From assembly GCF_015291705.1 (NCBI RefSeq), contig NZ_CP030050.1, forward strand, positions 7,440,001-7,504,000: DNA of 64,000 bases, read 5' to 3'. A program made the position numbers and the translations under genes. The stretch's first letter is position 1. Each line of letters starts with the position of its first letter. The stretch comes from Bradyrhizobium arachidis (GTDB lineage: Bacteria > Pseudomonadota > Alphaproteobacteria > Rhizobiales > Xanthobacteraceae). Under the pieces are notes generated by a model. That model was not told the origin of the DNA, did no database searches, and was given only the letters and a program-made list of their open reading frames with translations. This document shows, in pieces, positions 30,390 to 38,429 of the stretch.

Positions 30390-30547
30390 TCAAGGCTCCT
30401 CCACCGCTTGCACGACGGATTCGTCGTCGAGCATGTTCAGCAGTTGGCTTATGGTTTTGCTCGCATCTCTGGGCCAGGCTCGACATACCGGGCCAGAATG
30501 CCCCGAGCATCTGCCAAGGCCTTCGCAACTTGCTTTTCTGAATCCAT
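30390..30547 (-). pseudogene. Small conserved rhizobial protein, disrupted by a single-base deletion
   Basis: ATG 30547 (ribosome-binding GGAG) starts MDSEKQVAKALADARGILAR, continues to YVEPGPEMRAK and hits TAA at 30449. A one-base shift at the A4 run (30455-30458) opens TISQLLNMLDDESVVQAVEE to a stop at 30390, the ending expected for this family of short rhizobial proteins. One more A would restore 52 residues. Function unknown. Confidence 0.55.
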
Positions 30548-30979
30548 GACCGGTACTCCAGGTACTCGAAGGAAAACGCGGCTACGAACGGCCCGTTCCT
30601 TCGCTCAGTCCTTTGAACGAGCTAAGCGCAACCCAAGAAGCCGCGATGGCATCCGCTCCAACAAACGAGTATCCGGCAAGCGCATGAGAACCGCGCCCGC
30701 AGACAGCAGGAGTCTCCACTAACTCGCTTGCAATAGGTGGCTGAATTTTTTATGACTTGTTTTCGCGTGAAGTGACTTTATTAATCGGGCTTCCACGCCG
30801 CGGGTACTCTCAACGGGGGTCCGCCCCTCTCGGCCGCGCGTTGGCAATTCCTACGGCCGACGCCCCCAATGTGCATTCCGACTATCCGGCGCCCATCGAG
30901 CGCAACACAGACGCCGGAAGTGGTCGTCGTGATATGCTAAGGCATGCGCCCAACCGCGCGCCGGCTCAGAAAGATTGTG
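30548..30979. other. Intergenic stretch, no gene recognised
   Basis: About 430 bases. Very basic frames cross it on the plus strand, but they have no ribosome-binding site and no similarity I can recognise. Confidence 0.4.
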
Positions 30980-31183
30980 TCAGTGGAGCAAGCCGCGAGG
31001 CCGATGGTTCTCTGACTGATCATCCAATTGAGCGCTCATCCGCTCCAATCGTTGCTCTAGCTGCTCATTGACAAGCATCAATGCCCTAAGCGCGCCGCGC
31101 ACGTCACCGTCACAAGCGGCGACGACCTCGTCAATCGCGAGTTCGTATGCATCAAGAAGAGAACGGGTGTGTGAGCGTGACAT
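30980..31183 (-). CDS. Small hypothetical protein
   Basis: ATG 31183 gives 67 residues (MSRSHTRSLLDAYELAIDEV), amphipathic helical with a heptad-like stretch LALMLVNEQLEQRLERMS-type near the C terminus, suggesting a short coiled coil. The frame can extend to 31237. It is of a type seen in Bradyrhizobium; no function is known to me. Confidence 0.5.
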   Translation of the reverse strand: MSRSHTRSLLDAYELAIDEVVAACDGDVRGALRALMLVNEQLEQRLERMSAQLDDQSENHRPRGLLH

Positions 31184-31365
31184 ACGAACAACATACAAGC
31201 ATAAATTATTGCTGAAGAAATGATCACGCAGGATCATCCCCGCTATTCACAAGGGGACGGGCTTGCGTCGAATCGATTCTGGATTTGAAGTTCGGCGGCA
31301 ATTTTTACCGCGCTGCACATCAATTGGCCGTGCAGCATCCGAGACATTAGTGGTCGGGGGTAAAG

Positions 31366-31572
31366 ATGTTTGAAATCTATTTCAATCGTAAACGTGATTT
31401 CCTCGTCTTAAGCAAAGGCTCTCCGATCCCGGCACTTGATCCATCGATCAAATGGCGGAAGAGCAAAAAAAGAGTTTCTAGGGTCAGCGACGAGATTAGA
31501 TTGGCCGTTGAGAGACAAGGCTACTACGTTCGGCGCTTGCGGGATGCCAAGGTACGGACGAACTCAGTTTGA
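31366..31572 (+). CDS. Small basic hypothetical protein
   Basis: ATG 31366 gives 68 residues beginning [20 protein letters not shown] and rich in Lys/Arg. GGGGGTAAAG upstream could serve as a ribosome-binding site. Not recognised beyond being a small soluble protein. Confidence 0.5.
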   Translation: MFEIYFNRKRDFLVLSKGSPIPALDPSIKWRKSKKRVSRVSDEIRLAVERQGYYVRRLRDAKVRTNSV

Positions 31573-31605
31573 ACACAAACGGCACCCTCAACACTTTCTC
31601 ACCGC

Positions 31606-31698
31606 GCTGTCGAGGCTTGCGATGTCTGGATGCGCGCGCCTTGGGACGAGGCGAAGGCGCGGCAGCGGCCGATGCCGGATCACGGTTTAATTGTGATG
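31606..31698 (+). pseudogene. C-terminal relic of an SRAP (YedK/HMCES) gene
   Basis: The frame reads [20 protein letters not shown] then [10 protein letters not shown]. This matches the C-terminal stretch of the SRAP protein encoded at 42537-43262 ([20 protein letters not shown]). The catalytic parts of the gene are absent here, so this is a fragment of a second SRAP copy. Confidence 0.7.
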
Positions 31699-31764
31699 TG
31701 GGAGGCCGCACATGAGCCAGTCTCGTTGAAGTTGGCAGGCTCACCCGGCTGTCCGATTGTTGCC

Positions 31765-31881
31765 TCAGCCCTCCATCATTCCCCAAAGTACGATCAAGTA
31801 ATAGACCACAACCGCGACGACAACGTTGATCGCAACTATCAGCAAGACATCGATAGGTAAGATCGGTTTCCGTCTAGCCAT
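31765..31881 (-). CDS. Small single-span membrane protein
   Basis: ATG 31881 with AGGA upstream encodes 38 residues ([20 protein letters not shown]) that are mostly one hydrophobic helix behind a basic N terminus. This topology is common among bacterial small membrane proteins. Too short for a family call. Confidence 0.45.
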   Translation of the reverse strand: MARRKPILPIDVLLIVAINVVVAVVVYYLIVLWGMMEG

Positions 31882-31949
31882 CGCTGCGATCCTAGCCAGG
31901 CTGAGATACCCTGACTGCTCACAAATGATGGCCGATGCACGTTACTGGG

Positions 31950-32099
31950 CTACTGTTGCGTTAGCGCCGCAGGTAGTTCCATCCTATGAATAATAGTCCG
32001 ATCGCGGCGATCATCTGCAGTCGCTTTCCAAGCGGCTACGCCAAAGTAGGCAGTAAGCGCCAGAGCAACCGCGACCAAAACAGAATTGAACTGGGTCAT
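31950..32099 (-). CDS. Small membrane-anchored protein
   Basis: ATG 32099 is preceded by a strong ribosome-binding site (AAAGGAGAG) and encodes 49 residues. MTQFNSVLVAVALALTAYFG forms a membrane helix or uncleaved leader, followed by a short charged tail. The strong translation signal supports a real gene; function unknown. Confidence 0.5.
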   Translation of the reverse strand: MTQFNSVLVAVALALTAYFGVAAWKATADDRRDRTIIHRMELPAALTQQ

Positions 32100-32247
32100 C
32101 GATCGGCCTCTCTCCTTTAATACAGAGAAGCACCTTCGATTTGGTTGCGCACGACTGAAGCTGCAAATCTATAAGTTTGCGCGCGCAATCCACAGAGAAG
32201 AGGTTAACGAGCGTCTGCTTGTTTGGCAGGCCGATCAAGGAACGCCT

Positions 32248-32526
32248 TCAGTACTGCGGCCGCTTCAGCAGCTCAGGTAATCGGGAGATTGCCTTCGCAA
32301 TCCGCCTCGCCTCATCGCGCGACAGGTAATTCCCTGCATACTGATAGCTCCACGCATGAAGGTCTTCCCGATGGACGACGCAACAGATCGAGAAGCCGTT
32401 CGCGTCTTTGATGCGAAAGCAATCCTCTTCCTCTTCCATCACCCACGGCGCAGGAAACCGCCGAAGATTGTCCATTACATCCGCGAGGTCGCGGGCACGA
32501 GATGGCGCTTGGTAACTCGAATGCAA
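32248..32526 (-). CDS. Conserved small hypothetical protein
   Basis: The 92-residue frame contains DNLRRFPAPWVMEEEEDCF, a central beta-rich part and the end SRDEARRIAKAISRLPELLK. I recognise this pattern from a widespread family of short rhizobial proteins (RFPAPW ... DEARRIA ... LPELL). Soluble, function unknown. Its 5' end overlaps the 3' end of 32475-32768 by 52 bases. Confidence 0.65.
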   Translation of the reverse strand: MHSSYQAPSRARDLADVMDNLRRFPAPWVMEEEEDCFRIKDANGFSICCVVHREDLHAWSYQYAGNYLSRDEARRIAKAISRLPELLKRPQY

Positions 32527-32768
32527 GAAGGCGCAGGCGGCCGGCGGGAGATAAAAAGGCTGGCTACGACAATCGGGGCAGTGTCGCCTAGCAGACGCCG
32601 CTCCTTGGCTAACTCGCTCATGACCCCACGCATCTTCATGATCTCTTCGGCGATGAAGGTGCAGTCCTCATCTCTGTTGATCTGCTCGTGCATAATGGCT
32701 TCAGCCTCGCGCATGCTGACACGCAGTGCTCTGATTACTTTGCGAATTTCGCTGATGCGGTTGTCCAT
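32475..32768 (-). CDS. Small hypothetical protein, possibly with a run-on C terminus
   Basis: ATG 32768 gives 97 residues (MDNRISEIRKVIRALRVSMR). The first 60 or so form a charged helical, possibly coiled-coil, segment including AEEIMKMRGVMSELAKERRL. The last 25 residues are of different composition and overlap the next gene, so the natural stop may have been lost. GGAGCGAG upstream is a usable ribosome-binding site. Confidence 0.45.
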   Translation of the reverse strand: MDNRISEIRKVIRALRVSMREAEAIMHEQINRDEDCTFIAEEIMKMRGVMSELAKERRLLGDTAPIVVASLFISRRPPAPSCIRVTKRHLVPATSRM

Positions 32769-33000
32769 GGCTCGCTCCTTGGCGGGACAGGCAACATAAG
32801 AACAAAACATGAACAATTAGTCAAGCAGAGCGCGCGCCTTCCGCCGGCTTGACCACGGCTCGGAACCGGCGAGGTCCGAAAGAGTAAAAGGATCGAGGGC
32901 GCGACGGGAACCATACCTCTGTCGCTCCCCCGGAGAAGCGGCCCGGCCTTCGAGCAAACTGGAAAAATGCCCCCAAAGGCCGGGTACGCGCCGAAAATCC

Positions 33001-33090
33001 TCAGAACGAAAGGATGAGCAAAGCCACTACCACGGCGTATAAGCGCGCGCCAAGGAGTGTTCGAACGAATTCGTACTTGAGCCGCAGCAT
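33001..33090 (-). CDS. Very small membrane protein
   Basis: ATG 33090 (GGAGCTG upstream) encodes 29 residues, MLRLKYEFVRTLLGARLYAV then VVALLILSF: a basic start and one hydrophobic helix. Size makes coding uncertain. Confidence 0.3.
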   Translation of the reverse strand: MLRLKYEFVRTLLGARLYAVVVALLILSF

Positions 33091-33296
33091 CAGCTCCGTC
33101 CGCGCGACGAAGTTTAGATCCTAGGTTATTTGCCAGTTTTCCCGGTGCGCAGTCACGGCCAGCGGATAAGTAACCCCCTATGGCGTTCGGCATATGGGCT
33201 TGGCCGAGTGAAGATCAAAAAATCCGAGATCGATTGGCGAAGAGATCAACTGGGTACCCCGGCCAAATCGCTGTTTCTGGCGCAGGAGGTGCTGGT

Positions 33297-33656
33297 ATGT
33301 CTTTTGACCCGATGGCCGCTGCTGTCGATTGGCTAGATGCCCACCGCGCCGGCGATATCGAAACGCTGCTCGAAATGTACGCCGAAGATGCCGTGGTTTA
33401 CTGCGATTGTGACCAATTGGCGATCTCCGGCAGAGAAAACCTGCGTGGCTACTGGGCTATCCATCTGCAGGAATACCCAGCTGCCGAGCTGGACAATCTT
33501 CAGCCCTCGCACGGTGGCGCAATTATCTCATACGTCAGCGGGGTAAACGTAGTGCAGGCGGTCTTGGACTTTAATGATGCCGGGAAAATCAGGACACTGA
33601 GCTGCTGGCCGACACAACGGGCCTCGTCCAGCTCCTGCCAAGGTGAAGTCTGCTAG
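33297..33656 (+). CDS. SnoaL/NTF2-like protein
   Basis: ATG 33297, eight bases after AGGAGG, gives 119 residues. MSFDPMAAAVDWLDAHRAGD, then ETLLEMYAEDAVVYCD and GRENLRGYWAIHLQEYP, follow the helix-helix-strand pattern of the SnoaL/NTF2 cone fold. Such proteins are small-molecule isomerases or hydrolases, or ligand-binding proteins. The longer frame from 33180 is rejected on ribosome-binding grounds. Standalone gene; the substrate cannot be guessed. Confidence 0.7.
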   Translation: MSFDPMAAAVDWLDAHRAGDIETLLEMYAEDAVVYCDCDQLAISGRENLRGYWAIHLQEYPAAELDNLQPSHGGAIISYVSGVNVVQAVLDFNDAGKIRTLSCWPTQRASSSSCQGEVC

Positions 33657-33717
33657 GGCAGTCAGTCTGTTCCGCCTCTGAAAGCAGACTTAACGGCGTC
33701 GAAGACTGAGGACTGCT

Positions 33718-33765
33718 AAGGGCCAACAGCAGAAGTCGTTTGACTACCTCATTGTGTTGGCCCTT
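33718..33765. repeat. 11-base perfect inverted repeat
   Basis: AAGGGCCAACA (33718-33728) and TGTTGGCCCTT (33755-33765) are perfect inverse complements separated by 26 bases. It follows the SnoaL-like gene by 60 bases, but the spacer is too long for a typical intrinsic terminator. It may be the remains of a small repeat element. Confidence 0.5.
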
Positions 33766-33882
33766 CGCACACATTCGCCCGAACCCGTGGCGCTTAAACC
33801 TTACCTATGAGCGGAGGTCGCACGCAGCGATCGGCGCGGACGCGGATGTTGCCGCGCGGGCAAAAACACGCAGTCGGCCGTG

Positions 33883-34611
33883 CTACTTGAGAAAGATCTC
33901 ATCGATTTCAAGACGCATCGTACTGTGACATTCACATGCCATCTCCGCGAGCCGCGATCGATCGATCTCGATTTGGCCGCGTCGATCAGATCTGATCCCT
34001 CCGGCTGCACGCAGATTGCGCATCAGGAGCGTCACCGTCGTTCGTCGCACACCGAGCATTTGCGACAGCGCCTCCTGCGTGAGTGGAAGCGTGTCGTGCT
34101 CGATGTGCTCGCGAAAATGGAGCAGCCAGCGTGCCATGCGGGCTTCGACCGGGTGCAGCGCATTGCAGGCAGCGCCGAGTTGAAACTGCATCAGCATCGC
34201 TCTCGTGTGAATCTGGACCGCGTGCCAGATCGCGGGGCTCCGGTTGAAGGCCGCGTGAAATCGCGATGCGGGGATCCGCGACGCGGTGCCCGCCGCACGG
34301 ACGACGGCGGTGGCGGCCGAAGGTGACGGCCCTAGCACGGAAAGAAGGCCTACCGCCCCCTCGCGCCCGACTGCGGCGGTGGCGACCGTCTGCCCGTTCG
34401 CCATCTCGAACATCAGCGAGATGGTGCCGCTATGAGGGAAGAAGACATGCTCGATCTGGTCACCTGCTCGCGCGAGGACCGCGTCGTGATCGAGCGCGAC
34501 CGTCACCAGCTCAGGCGCCAAAAGATCGAACTCCGCTGCTGGCAGTGCTGCCAGAAGACGGTTGCTTATTCCGCCAGGACGCGTCACTGCGGGTAACCCG
34601 CTGCGAGGCAT
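33883..34611 (-). CDS. Crp/Fnr-family transcriptional regulator
   Basis: The 242-residue protein has an N-terminal cyclic-nucleotide-binding-like beta barrel (ARAGDQIEHVFFPHSGTISL) and a C-terminal winged helix with PLTQEALSQMLGVRRTTVTL as recognition region. The cAMP-contact motif of Crp and the N-terminal Cys cluster of Fnr are both absent, so the signal is unknown. Many Bradyrhizobium paralogs of this type exist. It stands alone on the minus strand. Confidence 0.85.
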   Translation of the reverse strand: MPRSGLPAVTRPGGISNRLLAALPAAEFDLLAPELVTVALDHDAVLARAGDQIEHVFFPHSGTISLMFEMANGQTVATAAVGREGAVGLLSVLGPSPSAATAVVRAAGTASRIPASRFHAAFNRSPAIWHAVQIHTRAMLMQFQLGAACNALHPVEARMARWLLHFREHIEHDTLPLTQEALSQMLGVRRTTVTLLMRNLRAAGGIRSDRRGQIEIDRSRLAEMACECHSTMRLEIDEIFLK

Positions 34612-35017
34612 CCGCCGCCCTCTCCATACGGAGTGGCGCGGAATGACCTTAACATTTGCTCAATTGTGCGTTCGCTACGCGCAGCAACATCCTAATCACT
34701 TGCAGACGCTCTCACCTTGTACAACCAATTCCAAAGGCTCGCGACCGGCGAGTGCCAGATTTTGCTTTCAGCATGGTCGGGAAATAGTTGCAAGTACGCC
34801 GCCATCCACAATTGCAAAACGCGTATGCGCGTCGCGTGACGCTCGGTGTTTGTGAAGCTTTTGTGAACGTTCGAAACGGTTCATCGACCTGTCTGAGCCG
34901 GACAAGTTGCCATCATCCGCGGCACGCGGCCGCGCAAAGTGATGCTCCGGCGCTCGAATACCTGATTGAAAAAGAGAACAGGGTTATGCCGCCGATCCGC
35001 TCAGGGCCGCTAATGGG
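34612..35017. other. Intergenic stretch ahead of an insertion sequence
   Basis: About 400 bases between the Crp/Fnr gene and the left inverted repeat of the first IS element. No gene or clear regulatory site was recognised. Confidence 0.4.
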
Positions 35018-35088
35018 ATGGTCCGGCCGTGCTCCGGCCCTGCCAGCACGAGAAGCTGGCAAGGGGCGCTCAAGACAAGGAGCACGCC

Positions 35089-36153
35089 ATGTCTCAGAAA
35101 CTCAACGCGGCGATCGCCGTGATCGGCATCGACATCGGCAAAAACTCGTTCCACATCGTGGGTCAGGATCACCGCGGTGCCATCGTGCTGCGGCAGAAGT
35201 GGTCGCGCGGCCAGGTGGAAACGCGGCTCGCCAACCTGCCGCCGTGCTTGATCGGTATGGAGGCCTGCGTAGGCGCCCATCATCTCAGCCGCAAACTCCA
35301 AGTACTTGGCCACGACGCCCGCCTGATGCCAGCGAAATACGTGCGCCCGTATTCGAAGGGACAGAAGAATGACTTCCGAGATGCGGAAGCCATCGCCGAG
35401 GCTGTCCAACGCCCGACCATGAAGTTCGTCGCGACCAAGACCGCCGATCAGCTCGACCTTCAGGCACTGCACCGCGTCCGCGATCGATTGGTCGGTCAGC
35501 GTACCGGCGCGATCAATCAGATCCGTGCGTTCCTGCTGGAACGGGGCATCGCCGTGCGGCAAGGCCCGCATTCCCTGCGGTTCGAGTTGCCAGGTATCTT
35601 GGCAACACGCACTGATGTGCTCTCGCCTCGCATGTTGCCCATCATCGAGGGTCTGGCGGAAGACTGGCGCCGGCTGGATGAGCGTATCGAGGGTCTATCT
35701 GGCGAGATCGAAACACTAGCCCGTCAAGATAGGGCCTGCCAGCGACTGATGACGGTGCCTGGCATTGGCCCAATCATCTCGAGCGCAATGGTGGCTGCGA
35801 TCGGCACCGGAGACGTGTTCTCGAAAGGCCGCGACTTCGGCGCCTGGCTTGGACTTGTTCCGAAGCAGATATCGACCGGCGACCGCACGATCCTCGGCAG
35901 TATATCAAGGCGCGGTAATCGCTACCTGCGCGCGCTGTTCGTGCAAGCCGCGTGGGTTGTTCTGGTAAAGGTCAAGTGCTGGGAGCGCTATGGCCTCAAC
36001 TCTTGGATCGAAGCCGCCAAGAAGCGATTGCACCACAACGTGCTGGCGATTGCGCTCGCCAACAAGCTCGCCCGGATCGCCTGGGCGGTCCTCAACAAGG
36101 GACGCGCCTTCGCGTGCGTCAAGATGGAGGAGACGGTGTCCCGACCTGCTTGA
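35089..36153 (+). CDS. IS110-family transposase
   Basis: ATG 35089 (AAGGAG upstream) gives 354 residues. The N-terminal DEDD RuvC-like domain begins VIGIDIGKNSFHIVGQD and carries ACVGAHHLSRKL and QKNDFRDAEAIAEA. The C-terminal Tnp_20 domain has TVPGIGPIISSAMVAAIG and GDVFSKGRDFGAWLGLVPKQ with the conserved Ser region. Full length and uninterrupted, so probably active. IS110 transposases act as RNA-guided recombinases. Confidence 0.92.
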   Translation: MSQKLNAAIAVIGIDIGKNSFHIVGQDHRGAIVLRQKWSRGQVETRLANLPPCLIGMEACVGAHHLSRKLQVLGHDARLMPAKYVRPYSKGQKNDFRDAEAIAEAVQRPTMKFVATKTADQLDLQALHRVRDRLVGQRTGAINQIRAFLLERGIAVRQGPHSLRFELPGILATRTDVLSPRMLPIIEGLAEDWRRLDERIEGLSGEIETLARQDRACQRLMTVPGIGPIISSAMVAAIGTGDVFSKGRDFGAWLGLVPKQISTGDRTILGSISRRGNRYLRALFVQAAWVVLVKVKCWERYGLNSWIEAAKKRLHHNVLAIALANKLARIAWAVLNKGRAFACVKMEETVSRPA

Positions 36154-36571
36154 TCCTCGCGCCGTGCGCGGGGCCGTCAAGGCGCAGCCTGGCAGCAGGA
36201 GAGCAAGACGTCAGGACAGCACGACGGCCGGCTTTGACGGCCCCTTGCGCGCGGCGCGTCTGCGCGCGCAGGCCGGGACGAAGGAACGGCCGCCAGGCAC
36301 GAACGAAGGAACAGCGCGAAGTGAGGAGCTATCGATGACGTAACAACCCTTACCCGCCGAGGTCTGCGAGAGGATGAGACGACGATGGAGAATCGGTCTT
36401 CCCGGCACATGTGAACCCTGGTGACCCAAATGGCCCGGTCGAGGCCTGTCCGCTAACCAGATCACATGCGCGCTGATATCCATGATGGCCCGGAGCACTG
36501 CGCTCCAAACAGAGGCCGGATACATTGATGCAAGACCGCATCTACCGGATCGTCGAAATCTTCTTGCACCC
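36154..36571 (+). ncRNA. Candidate guide (bridge/seek) RNA region of the IS element
   Basis: This non-coding 3' region lies between the transposase stop and the right inverted repeat. It contains strong stem potential, for example GGGGCCGTCAA near 36170 with its complement TTGACGGCCCC near 36235. IS110-family elements are known to express a structured RNA from their long non-coding end. Exact ends cannot be set by eye. Confidence 0.35.
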
Positions 36572-36714
36572 CACGGCCGGACCATACATTCGGGTCAGTG
36601 AGCCGCCGCTTGGAGGGCGGGCGGTTGCTTCTGGTCTACGCCGATGAGCCGACAAGAACTTCGCATTCGGACAATAAACGACAATCGCAAAGAAAGAGAG
36701 CAACCTAGGGTTCC

Positions 36715-36869
36715 TTAGTCGCGCGGAGACCTGACGGAAGGTTCGATCGTGAGGCGATAGGCAATCAATTTGCTGCCGTGGCACACTGGGCAGCGACACT
36801 CGCTTTTTCCCCGGGCTGTGACGAAAATTCGAGGCGACGAAAGCCAGCGCCGCACTCGGAACAAATTAC
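36715..36869 (-). pseudogene. Broken zinc-ribbon-like small protein
   Basis: From 36869 one frame reads VICSECGAGFRRLEFSSQPG, then after the A5 run at 36803-36807 another frame gives SECRCPVCHGSKLIAYRLTI and EPS to a stop at 36715. Together they resemble a small rhizobial zinc-ribbon protein with two CxxC pairs. A one-base shift, a missing start codon and an apparent loss of a few residues after the second CxxC mark it as decayed. Confidence 0.5.
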
Positions 36870-36955
36870 GTCGCTCTTTCTCCTATCTCGGTCTCACGCT
36901 GCGCGCTGTCACTATTCTTTAACATAAGTTTAGTCACCGCAGAACGGTTTCCGAA

Positions 36956-37189
36956 ATGCCGGACATTTTGATCCGCTGTCCCGTGACAGGGCAGGCCGTC
37001 TTCACCGGATTGAACACAGAGAGCGTTGTGTTCGAATCGCTGCCAGCCGTCGAAATACCGCTCAGGTGCTCCCGCTGTGGCGAAACGCATCGCTGGAAAC
37101 CGAAAGATGCTTGGGTAGCTCAGACCAACGACCAACGCGGCATTATCGAGTTAGATCACCGTGCCAAGCAGCAACGGGATGACCGCTAA
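36956..37189 (+). CDS. Small zinc-ribbon-like protein
   Basis: ATG 36956 gives 77 residues starting MPDILIRCPVTGQAVFTGLN. A Cys at residue 8 and the pair in LRCSRCGETHRWKPKDAWV look like a partial zinc-ribbon. I recognise the pattern from small Bradyrhizobium proteins with the same MPxIxxRCPxTGxA start. Function unknown. Confidence 0.65.
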   Translation: MPDILIRCPVTGQAVFTGLNTESVVFESLPAVEIPLRCSRCGETHRWKPKDAWVAQTNDQRGIIELDHRAKQQRDDR

Positions 37190-37522
37190 AATACCGTCAG
37201 GCACAGTGCCGGTACGATGATCCAAGCGGTCTCATGTCTCATAAGCTGAAGGTTTCATGCCTTGCGCCAGCCCGCTACCTACACCTGCGGATATGGCCGC
37301 TCGGTCAACTTGCGGCGTAGCTTCTGGAGAAACTCTCGGCGGTCACGTGCTGCTCAATGCCGCCGTGCCTCCTCCAGCTGGGATGGCTCCTGACTAATCC
37401 GGGAACGTGACGTCCGATGACTGGGAAGTCCGCTGCGGGTCATAACCAGAAAGGCTCGACCCGAGCATAAAATGTCGGCTCCGGGTCCGACAGCCCATAT
37501 CAATCATCGGCACGCCTAAAAC
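37190..37522. other. Intergenic stretch, no gene recognised
   Basis: About 330 bases without supported frames. Its right part abuts the terminator hairpin of the leftward gene that begins at 37849. Confidence 0.4.
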
Positions 37523-37556
37523 AATGGCCCCGACAGCATCACACGTCGGGGCCATT
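37523..37556 (-). terminator. Intrinsic terminator
   Basis: AATGGCCCCGAC (37523-37534) and GTCGGGGCCATT (37545-37556) form a perfect 12-base-pair stem with a 10-base loop. On the minus strand it is followed by TGTTTTAG, giving a leftward intrinsic terminator 50 bases after the gene at 37607-37849. Confidence 0.75.
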
Positions 37557-37606
37557 CAAGATCACTCCGTCCGGATGCATCCGCCGCGCCGTCCGATCTT
37601 TCTCAA

Positions 37607-37849
37607 TTACCGCGCCGGATTGAACGCAAAACGTGTCATCCGAACAACATCGATGTGATCACATTGCGCGCGAAACCAGTCAGCGGCCCATTCGCACCGC
37701 TTCCACTCGGCACGCCGGCGACGCTCCACAGCCAATGCCTTCTCGGCCTCCAGACCTCGAATGATCTCGTCGATCTCAGCTCCATCTAGAGTGCGCTTGA
37801 TGCGCAGCACAACGGACAACGCGACCACAACGTGACCATACGGCATCAT
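37607..37849 (-). CDS. Small hypothetical protein
   Basis: ATG 37849 gives 80 residues with a hydrophobic start (MMPYGHVVVALSVVLRIKRT) and a charged helical body (EIDEIIRGLEAEKALAVERR). It is followed by a good terminator, which supports it as a transcribed gene. A short open stretch overlaps its start by 4 bases (ATGA), suggesting that part of a preceding gene has been lost between 37850 and 37923. Function unknown. Confidence 0.5.
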   Translation of the reverse strand: MMPYGHVVVALSVVLRIKRTLDGAEIDEIIRGLEAEKALAVERRRRAEWKRCEWAADWFRAQCDHIDVVRMTRFAFNPAR

Positions 37850-37923
37850 GTTTCGATCGCCTCCTCGCTCCTGCAGATCAGCAAGGCCAGCTCCCGCGCC
37901 CGCCGGAGATCGTCGGCAGGCTC

Positions 37924-38397
37924 TCAGCGCTCTAGCCGCAACAGGTCGTGGACTTCCGGACGCGGTCCGTCAGACGTAATCTCGATCGTTGCAAGCGTGA
38001 TCGGCAGCTTGAAGCGCCGGCGGCCGGCGCTACCGGGATTGAGGTAGAGGACGCCTTCGACCGTCTCGACCTTCGGCACATGCGTATGGCCTGAAACGAC
38101 GATGTCGATACCGCGCGCGGCAGGATCGATTTGCAGCGCCTTCAGATCGTGCAGCACGTAGAGTGACATCCCGGCCAGGCGGACAATCTCTGTATCGGCA
38201 TATTTCGCAGCCCATTCGCCTTTATCAACATTGCCCTTAATCGCAGTCACAGGCGCTATCGAGTGCAGCGCGTTAACAATGTCGGACTTTCCAATGTCGC
38301 CTGCATGCACGATGTGATCAACGCCCGCCAAGCGGCCGACCGCTTCTGGCCTTAACAAGCCGTGGGTGTCCGAAATGATGCCAATCCTGAAAGCCAT
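37924..38397 (-). CDS. YfcE/MJ0936-type metallophosphoesterase
   Basis: The 157-residue protein has the calcineurin-like motifs GIISDTHG (6-13), HIVHAGDIGK, AIKGNVDKGE and VVSGHTHVPK, plus NPGSAGRRR near the end. These are the metal ligands of small YfcE-type phosphodiesterases. Family members hydrolyse model phosphodiesters; the physiological substrate is usually unknown. It follows the HAD gene by 32 bases, so the two may form an operon. Confidence 0.88.
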   Translation of the reverse strand: MAFRIGIISDTHGLLRPEAVGRLAGVDHIVHAGDIGKSDIVNALHSIAPVTAIKGNVDKGEWAAKYADTEIVRLAGMSLYVLHDLKALQIDPAARGIDIVVSGHTHVPKVETVEGVLYLNPGSAGRRRFKLPITLATIEITSDGPRPEVHDLLRLER

Positions 38398-38429
38398 ATC
38401 CGTGCTACGCCGAGCGTTAGGCTGGCCGT

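Larger units (their letters stand above)
35018..36585 (+). mobile_element. IS110-family (IS1111-type) insertion sequence
   Basis: The element is bounded by a perfect 14-base inverted repeat: ATGGTCCGGCCGTG (35018-35031) and CACGGCCGGACCAT (36572-36585). In this group such repeats are subterminal, so the true ends may lie a few bases outside. It holds one transposase gene and a long non-coding 3' region of about 420 bases, where IS1111-type elements encode their guide RNA. No target-site duplication was evident. Confidence 0.75.

Noticed and set aside
32735..33193. 152-residue minus-strand frame overlapping a small gene start
   Set aside because: No similarity, no ribosome-binding site, and it overlaps 32475-32768 in another frame.
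37523..37556. Inverted repeat as a CRISPR unit or attachment site
   Set aside because: Single copy, perfect stem with T-run on one side: an ordinary intrinsic terminator.
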